A stretch of 64,000 nt of DNA from a bacterium. Its GTDB lineage: Bacteria; SZUA-79; Acidulodesulfobacterales; Acidulodesulfobacteraceae. The notes beneath the pieces are model-generated. The model was not told the DNA's origin, did no database searches, and worked only from the letters and a program-made list of their open reading frames with translations. The stretch covers positions 1,058,899 through 1,122,898 of the forward strand of contig JAJYYR010000001.1 in the NCBI GenBank assembly GCA_021800805.1, read 5' to 3'. The position numbers and the translations under genes are program-made. Below are positions 60,338-64,000 of this stretch, piece by piece (position 1 is the stretch's first letter; every line of letters begins with the position of its first letter).

Positions 60338-61396
60338 TTAAATTATCTTTATTTCCGCCGATAAAGCCCCCGCCGCCTTAATGGATTCAAGTATAGAGAT
60401 TATGCTCGACGTAGAAGCGCCAACGGCATTTAACGCTTTCACGAGCTGAGCCACCGTTAATCCTTTTTTCAAATAAAATGCGTTGGGGACCCTTTTCTTA
60501 TTAATCTTAAGCGTTATATTCCTGTTTGATACCGCTACCGGATTTATTTTTATATTTCCGCCCATTACTATTGTTCCGGAGCGTTCGTTGATAACTATAA
60601 TAGCTTTTGAATGGGTTTTGACGTCTATAGCGTTAATAACGGATATAAACTGCGCTACGTTTCCTTTGTACAAAGCCGGAACGGCGACGGATACGCTCGT
60701 AGAATCGAGCGGCTTTGCAGTCCCCTTGCCTATTTTTGCGTTTATAGCGGCGGCAATCCTCGACGAGTCCGTAAAACCGGGATTTTTAAGTATCAGGCGG
60801 ACCGAAGTAAACGTGTTTAATCCTATGGAAACGCCTTTTTCTACGACTCCCCCGTTATCGATTATGCCCGATGTTTGAAAATTTTGCGATACCGGCACAT
60901 ATCCGGGAAGAGGCATAACGTTTTCGGATGCGACGCTGCCGCCGGTAGATACGCTGCCCTGACCGAGCGCATAAACGATTCCGTTTGGTCCTTTTAAAGG
61001 CGTCATTAATAAAACTCCGCCCTGCAGGCTTTCCGCATTTCCTATAGAGCTTACCGTAACGTTTATTCTTTCTCCCGGAACGGCAAAAGGAGGAAGTTCC
61101 GCCGTAACCATAACGGCAGCGGTATCCCTGATTAAGTAAAGAGACGCCTTGTTTGTATTAATCCCTAATTTTGACAACATCGTAACTATGCTCTGCTGGG
61201 TAACGTTTACCCCCCACTGGTCGCCGGTCCCGTCAAGACCGGTAACGAGACCGTAGCCGACTATAGGGTTGCTCATCGCTCCGTAAATAGAAGTGATATT
61301 TCCTATAGTCGCGGCTGCAGAAAAATCCGGCGACACGCTCATAGTAAATAAACCCGTCAAAAACAATAAAATCGTTAAAATTATTTTCCCCTTCAT
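60338..61396 (-). CDS. flgI: flagellar P-ring protein FlgI
   Basis: A signal peptide (about 1-28) precedes the P-ring domain. It contains NPIVGYGLVTGLDGTGDQ, QSIVTMLSKLGI, VMVTAELPPFAVPGERINV and TPLKGPNGIVYALGQG. These are the hallmark FlgI blocks. The protein assembles in the periplasm around the rod. 352 residues is usual. The stop is 97 bases before flgM, so flgI ends the first unit and flgM starts the next. Confidence 0.96.
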   Translation of the reverse strand: MKGKIILTILLFLTGLFTMSVSPDFSAAATIGNITSIYGAMSNPIVGYGLVTGLDGTGDQWGVNVTQQSIVTMLSKLGINTNKASLYLIRDTAAVMVTAELPPFAVPGERINVTVSSIGNAESLQGGVLLMTPLKGPNGIVYALGQGSVSTGGSVASENVMPLPGYVPVSQNFQTSGIIDNGGVVEKGVSIGLNTFTSVRLILKNPGFTDSSRIAAAINAKIGKGTAKPLDSTSVSVAVPALYKGNVAQFISVINAIDVKTHSKAIIVINERSGTIVMGGNIKINPVAVSNRNITLKINKKRVPNAFYLKKGLTVAQLVKALNAVGASTSSIISILESIKAAGALSAEIKII

Positions 61397-61416
61397 TTTT
61401 TCCTCATATATATATT

Positions 61417-62112
61417 TTAGAACGGCCAGATATCCTGCATAATCTTATAAAGCCAGTTCGGGCTTTGCGAACTGTTGACATAACCTCTGCCGTTTATCCA
61501 TATCCTTTCGTCCGATATTTGGCTCGACAAAATAGTATTCCCCGGAGATATGTCTATCGGTCTGGCTATTCCTTTAATTAATAAATATCTGGTTTCCCCG
61601 TTGACGGAGACTTTTCTTTCCCCTTTTAGTTCGACGTTGCCGTTGGGATAAACTTTGACTACCTGCGCTTGAATTACGGAAGAAATCTGTCCCGATTCCG
61701 CCACTCCCCCGCCGCCGTTGAAAGTTTCGACGTTCGACCCGTTATAACCGGTGGGCTTTGCCGTCGAAAGAGTACCGAAAGCGATACTGCCCAAACCGGA
61801 CGAATTGTGCGAAAGCGCCGTCGCCGACGAATCGTTAACCTGCGTCTGGTCGTTTACTATAATAGTTACGGTGTCGTTCAGCCTAAAAGCTACGTTGTCG
61901 GTATAAAGATTCGTGCCTGTTCCCGTGCCGGTCCATAAAGAACCGAGCGCCGGCTTGCCCTGAATTCCGCCGTTTTCTGCCGTCGGCTTAACGTATGTAG
62001 GAGGAATCATAGATTTGGGCGGATGAACGCCGCATCCCGTCAAGATAACAGGCAGTAATAATGCAGAGGTTAAGACCAACAAAGAAAAAACCGTATTTAG
62101 TTTTATTTTCAT
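61417..62112 (-). CDS. flgH: flagellar L-ring protein FlgH
   Basis: A lipoprotein signal ends at C27 (ILTGC), so the protein is lipid-anchored in the outer membrane. The L-ring domain shows GSLWTGTGTGTNLYTDNVAFRLNDT, TIIVNDQT, VYPNGNVELKGERKV and GIARPIDISPGNTI. These are conserved FlgH blocks. It lies 20 bases before flgI and 24 bases after flgA. Confidence 0.95.
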   Translation of the reverse strand: MKIKLNTVFSLLVLTSALLLPVILTGCGVHPPKSMIPPTYVKPTAENGGIQGKPALGSLWTGTGTGTNLYTDNVAFRLNDTVTIIVNDQTQVNDSSATALSHNSSGLGSIAFGTLSTAKPTGYNGSNVETFNGGGGVAESGQISSVIQAQVVKVYPNGNVELKGERKVSVNGETRYLLIKGIARPIDISPGNTILSSQISDERIWINGRGYVNSSQSPNWLYKIMQDIWPF

Positions 62113-62136
62113 ATTGTCCTTTTTAATTATCTAAAC

Positions 62137-62895
62137 TTATCTGACTTCGACTATTTTGTCCGATTTTACTACGCAGTTTAGAACCGTCCCCGATTCGACG
62201 TTTTTTACCCTTATTAACGAATTTTGCGCCCCCGCCTGAAGCGCCATTCCTTTTGTTTTTAAAATTAATCCGTTTTTTTTATAAATAATGTTTACCGTAT
62301 TTCCAAAATTTATTATTCTTTTTCTCTCCGTATTTGCTTTAGTTAAAGCCGAACCTGCCGCAATAAAAAATTTAGCCTCCCTTCCGGCTATGTTTTCACT
62401 TTTTAGATAATAACCGTCATTTAAACTATTAATATTTTTATACGATATTTTAACGTCGCCGGGCTTTATAATTTGAAATTTGCCGATTGTTTCGGAAGCA
62501 ACCGCGACCGGAGCATAAATTAGGGTTTTAAACGTAATATCGTCTATACCTTGAATGGCGCCGTTATTTTTATTTAATAGTTTTATTACCGCCGTGTGAT
62601 AACCCGAATATTTTACATCGTTGATTTCAACTTTAACCGAGTAACCTTTTAATTCTGCCGCCGAAATTTTAAACGGAATATTATAAGCAAAATCGGTGAA
62701 ATGAAAATATTTTTTAAATCTTAAAGGTATCTTGTCTATATAGAATTGGACGATCATTTTCCTTAACGGCGAATAATCGGTCAGACCCCCGCCTTCCCGT
62801 TTAATGCCGCTGGAATAATGACCTTTCACGGCATAAGCCGCCTGCGCCTGAGTCAAAAACAAAAGTAAAAAAGCAAAGCCTATTTTTTTAAGCAT
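62137..62895 (-). CDS. flgA: P-ring assembly chaperone FlgA
   Basis: A signal peptide (about 1-22) is followed by a divergent N-terminal domain and a C-terminal SAF-like domain with PGDVKISYKNINSL, REAKFFIAAGSAL and IIYKNGLILKTKGMALQAG. The terminal block VKNVESGTVLNCVVKSDKIVEV is typical for FlgA. FlgA aids P-ring assembly by FlgI. It lies between flgG and flgH as in many bacteria. The start ATG at 62895 is followed by a good signal peptide. Confidence 0.88.
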   Translation of the reverse strand: MLKKIGFAFLLLFLTQAQAAYAVKGHYSSGIKREGGGLTDYSPLRKMIVQFYIDKIPLRFKKYFHFTDFAYNIPFKISAAELKGYSVKVEINDVKYSGYHTAVIKLLNKNNGAIQGIDDITFKTLIYAPVAVASETIGKFQIIKPGDVKISYKNINSLNDGYYLKSENIAGREAKFFIAAGSALTKANTERKRIINFGNTVNIIYKKNGLILKTKGMALQAGAQNSLIRVKNVESGTVLNCVVKSDKIVEVR

Positions 62896-62920
62896 ATATT
62901 TGTTGAGTCCGTTAAATTCA

Positions 62921-63706
62921 TTACGGTATCAAGCCGCTCATAGTCTGAAGCATCTGGTTTGCGGCGGTAATCGCTTTAGAGTCTATCGTATAGGCATTCT
63001 GAGCGGTTATCATAGACACCATCTGCCCTACCAAATTTACGTTGGACATTTCAAGAAACCCCTGCTGAATAGTGCCGAGCCCGTTTTGGTTAGGCGTGCC
63101 TATCTGCGGAACGCCGGAGGCGGAAGTCTGCGCATAAAGATTATCGCCTAAACTGCTAAGTCCCGCAGGATTTATAAAATTAACGAGCGTTATAGTTCCA
63201 ACCTGCGCCGGATTAGTCTGTCCGGAAATCGCCGCCGAAACGGTTCCGTTGTTTGAAATAGTTACCGAAGTAGCGTTAGGCGGTATCGTGATGGGCGGAA
63301 CAAGCTGATTGCCGTTTGCATCTACCAACTGACCCTGCGAATTAGCCTGAAAAGTTCCGTCTCTAGTGTATGCGGTTTCTCCATTTGGCATCTGTATCTG
63401 AAAAAAACCCTGTCCCGAAATTGCCAAATCTAAAGGATTTGACGTCTGCTGAAGGTCGCCCTGCGTAAATTCTTTTTCTATGGATGATACCTTAGTGCCG
63501 AGACCGATTTGAATGCCGGCGGGAGATTGGGTATATTGCGAAGAATAGGCTCCGGGAGATTTTACCGTTTGATAAAACAAGTCCTCGAAATTAACCCTCG
63601 ATTCTTTGTACCCCGTCGTATTGGTGTTTGCGAGATTGTTTGCGATATTGTCTATTTCTATCTGCTGCGCTTCCATGCCGGTCGAGGCGGTCCATAAAGC
63701 TCTCAT
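62921..63706 (-). CDS. flgG: flagellar distal rod protein FlgG
   Basis: A 261-residue axial protein. The N-terminus ALWTASTGMEAQQIEIDNIANNLANTNTTGYKE is the conserved rod motif, with ESRVNFEDLFYQTVKSPGA being FlgG-like. The C-terminus (QGFLEMSNVNLVGQMVSMITAQNAYTIDSKAI) matches the family. Length 261 is typical for FlgG (about 260). It lies downstream of flgF. Confidence 0.96.
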   Translation of the reverse strand: MRALWTASTGMEAQQIEIDNIANNLANTNTTGYKESRVNFEDLFYQTVKSPGAYSSQYTQSPAGIQIGLGTKVSSIEKEFTQGDLQQTSNPLDLAISGQGFFQIQMPNGETAYTRDGTFQANSQGQLVDANGNQLVPPITIPPNATSVTISNNGTVSAAISGQTNPAQVGTITLVNFINPAGLSSLGDNLYAQTSASGVPQIGTPNQNGLGTIQQGFLEMSNVNLVGQMVSMITAQNAYTIDSKAITAANQMLQTMSGLIP

Positions 63707-63742
63707 CTTCTAAAATTTCCTCCGTGATTATAATTTTAAATG

Positions 63743-64000
63743 TTAAACTGCCGCTCCTATCGTGTTAATAGCGGTATTATTAACCTGAGAATAAGATTTT
63801 AAAACCTGAATCATATTGTTATAAGTTTCCGAAACGTTAATCATCTGGACCATACCTTTTATCTCGTTAACGTTGGATTCTTCGACGTATCCCTGAAGCA
63901 TATCGGGGTTTTCGTTCTGAACCGGCGCTCCCGAGCTTTTTGTCGCCGAAAACAAGGTATCGCCGTATTTGGATAAATTTTCGGGATTTTTAAAATTAAC
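63743..64000 (-). CDS. flgF: flagellar proximal rod protein FlgF, partial (5' end beyond the window)
   Basis: The open frame reaches the window edge and has no start codon within it. The visible C-terminal part has NPENLSKYGDTLFSAT, LQGYVEESNVNEIKGMVQMI and SETYNNMIQVLKSYSQVNNT. It is clearly the end of a FlgF/FlgG-type axial protein. As it comes directly before flgG, it should be flgF. At least 85 residues are present. Confidence 0.9.
   Translation of the reverse strand, partial: VNFKNPENLSKYGDTLFSATKSSGAPVQNENPDMLQGYVEESNVNEIKGMVQMINVSETYNNMIQVLKSYSQVNNTAINTIGAAV

Noticed and set aside
1..64000. CRISPR array or rRNA operon
   Set aside because: No regularly spaced short repeats and no rRNA sequence were seen. 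The only RNA genes found are the two tRNAs.

Overview
The window is AT-rich (roughly 35-40% G+C by eye) bacterial chromosome. It points to a motile, Gram-negative, mainly anaerobic organism. It has L- and P-ring flagellar genes (flgH, flgI), a heptose-nucleotide enzyme for LPS, a predicted outer-membrane barrel, a lipid-anchored cytochrome c, one step of the futalosine menaquinone pathway (MqnC) and several oxygen-sensitive radical SAM enzymes. The gene content resembles deltaproteobacterial lineages such as Desulfobacterota or Ca. Acidulodesulfobacterales. That assignment is an inference, because no rRNA gene is present.

Layout. 0-3.7 kb: tRNA-Ser, a promoter plus hairpin ahead of a short DnaJ-like gene, a PAS/GGDEF protein, and cobD. 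3.7-12.6 kb: a leftward run of priA, an HU/IHF gene, miaB, a PHP phosphoesterase, a TPR protein, a soluble CZB chemoreceptor and a GH57 glycosidase. 12.6-22.8 kb: an unassigned radical SAM enzyme, tRNA-Ala, an esterase-hemL pair, cytochrome c, an outer-membrane barrel, rfaE2 and a TIGR03960-type radical SAM protein. 22.9-24.5 kb: a site-2 protease and scpA, rightward. 24.5-27.7 kb: a TPP-riboswitch operon in which a CofH-like radical SAM gene precedes thiS, thiG and an rluB-type gene.

27.7-41.75 kb is the most unusual part: a compact leftward type IV secretion locus. In transcription order it reads VirB2, B3, B4, B5/TrbJ, B6/TrbL, B8, B10, a MoxR/RavA-type AAA+ ATPase, VirD4, a small membrane protein, VirB9, a lipoprotein, a lytic transglycosylase and a secreted unknown. 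No VirB11 ATPase, relaxase, integrase or replication gene is visible. The MoxR gene occupies the usual virB11 place between virB10 and virD4 and overlaps both neighbours, so it is probably an integral part of the machine.

41.9-47.7 kb holds signalling and metabolism: a YbgC thioesterase, two single-domain response regulators, a large hybrid kinase with a Rossmann-like N-terminus and degenerate GGDEF, DksA and MqnC. 47.7-64 kb is mostly motility: fliI, an flgJ-transglycosylase fusion, motAB, PilZ, HDOD and GGDEF genes, then the leftward set flgF-flgG-flgA-flgH-flgI and flgM-flgN-flgK-flgL-csrA-fliW. A sigma-28-like promoter lies before flgM. Two palindromic intergenic elements interrupt this region. 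One, between motB and the pilZ gene, is bounded by 17-bp direct repeats that keep both convergent stop codons intact.

The sequence was read without any database search. Family names rest on motifs and on order of genes.
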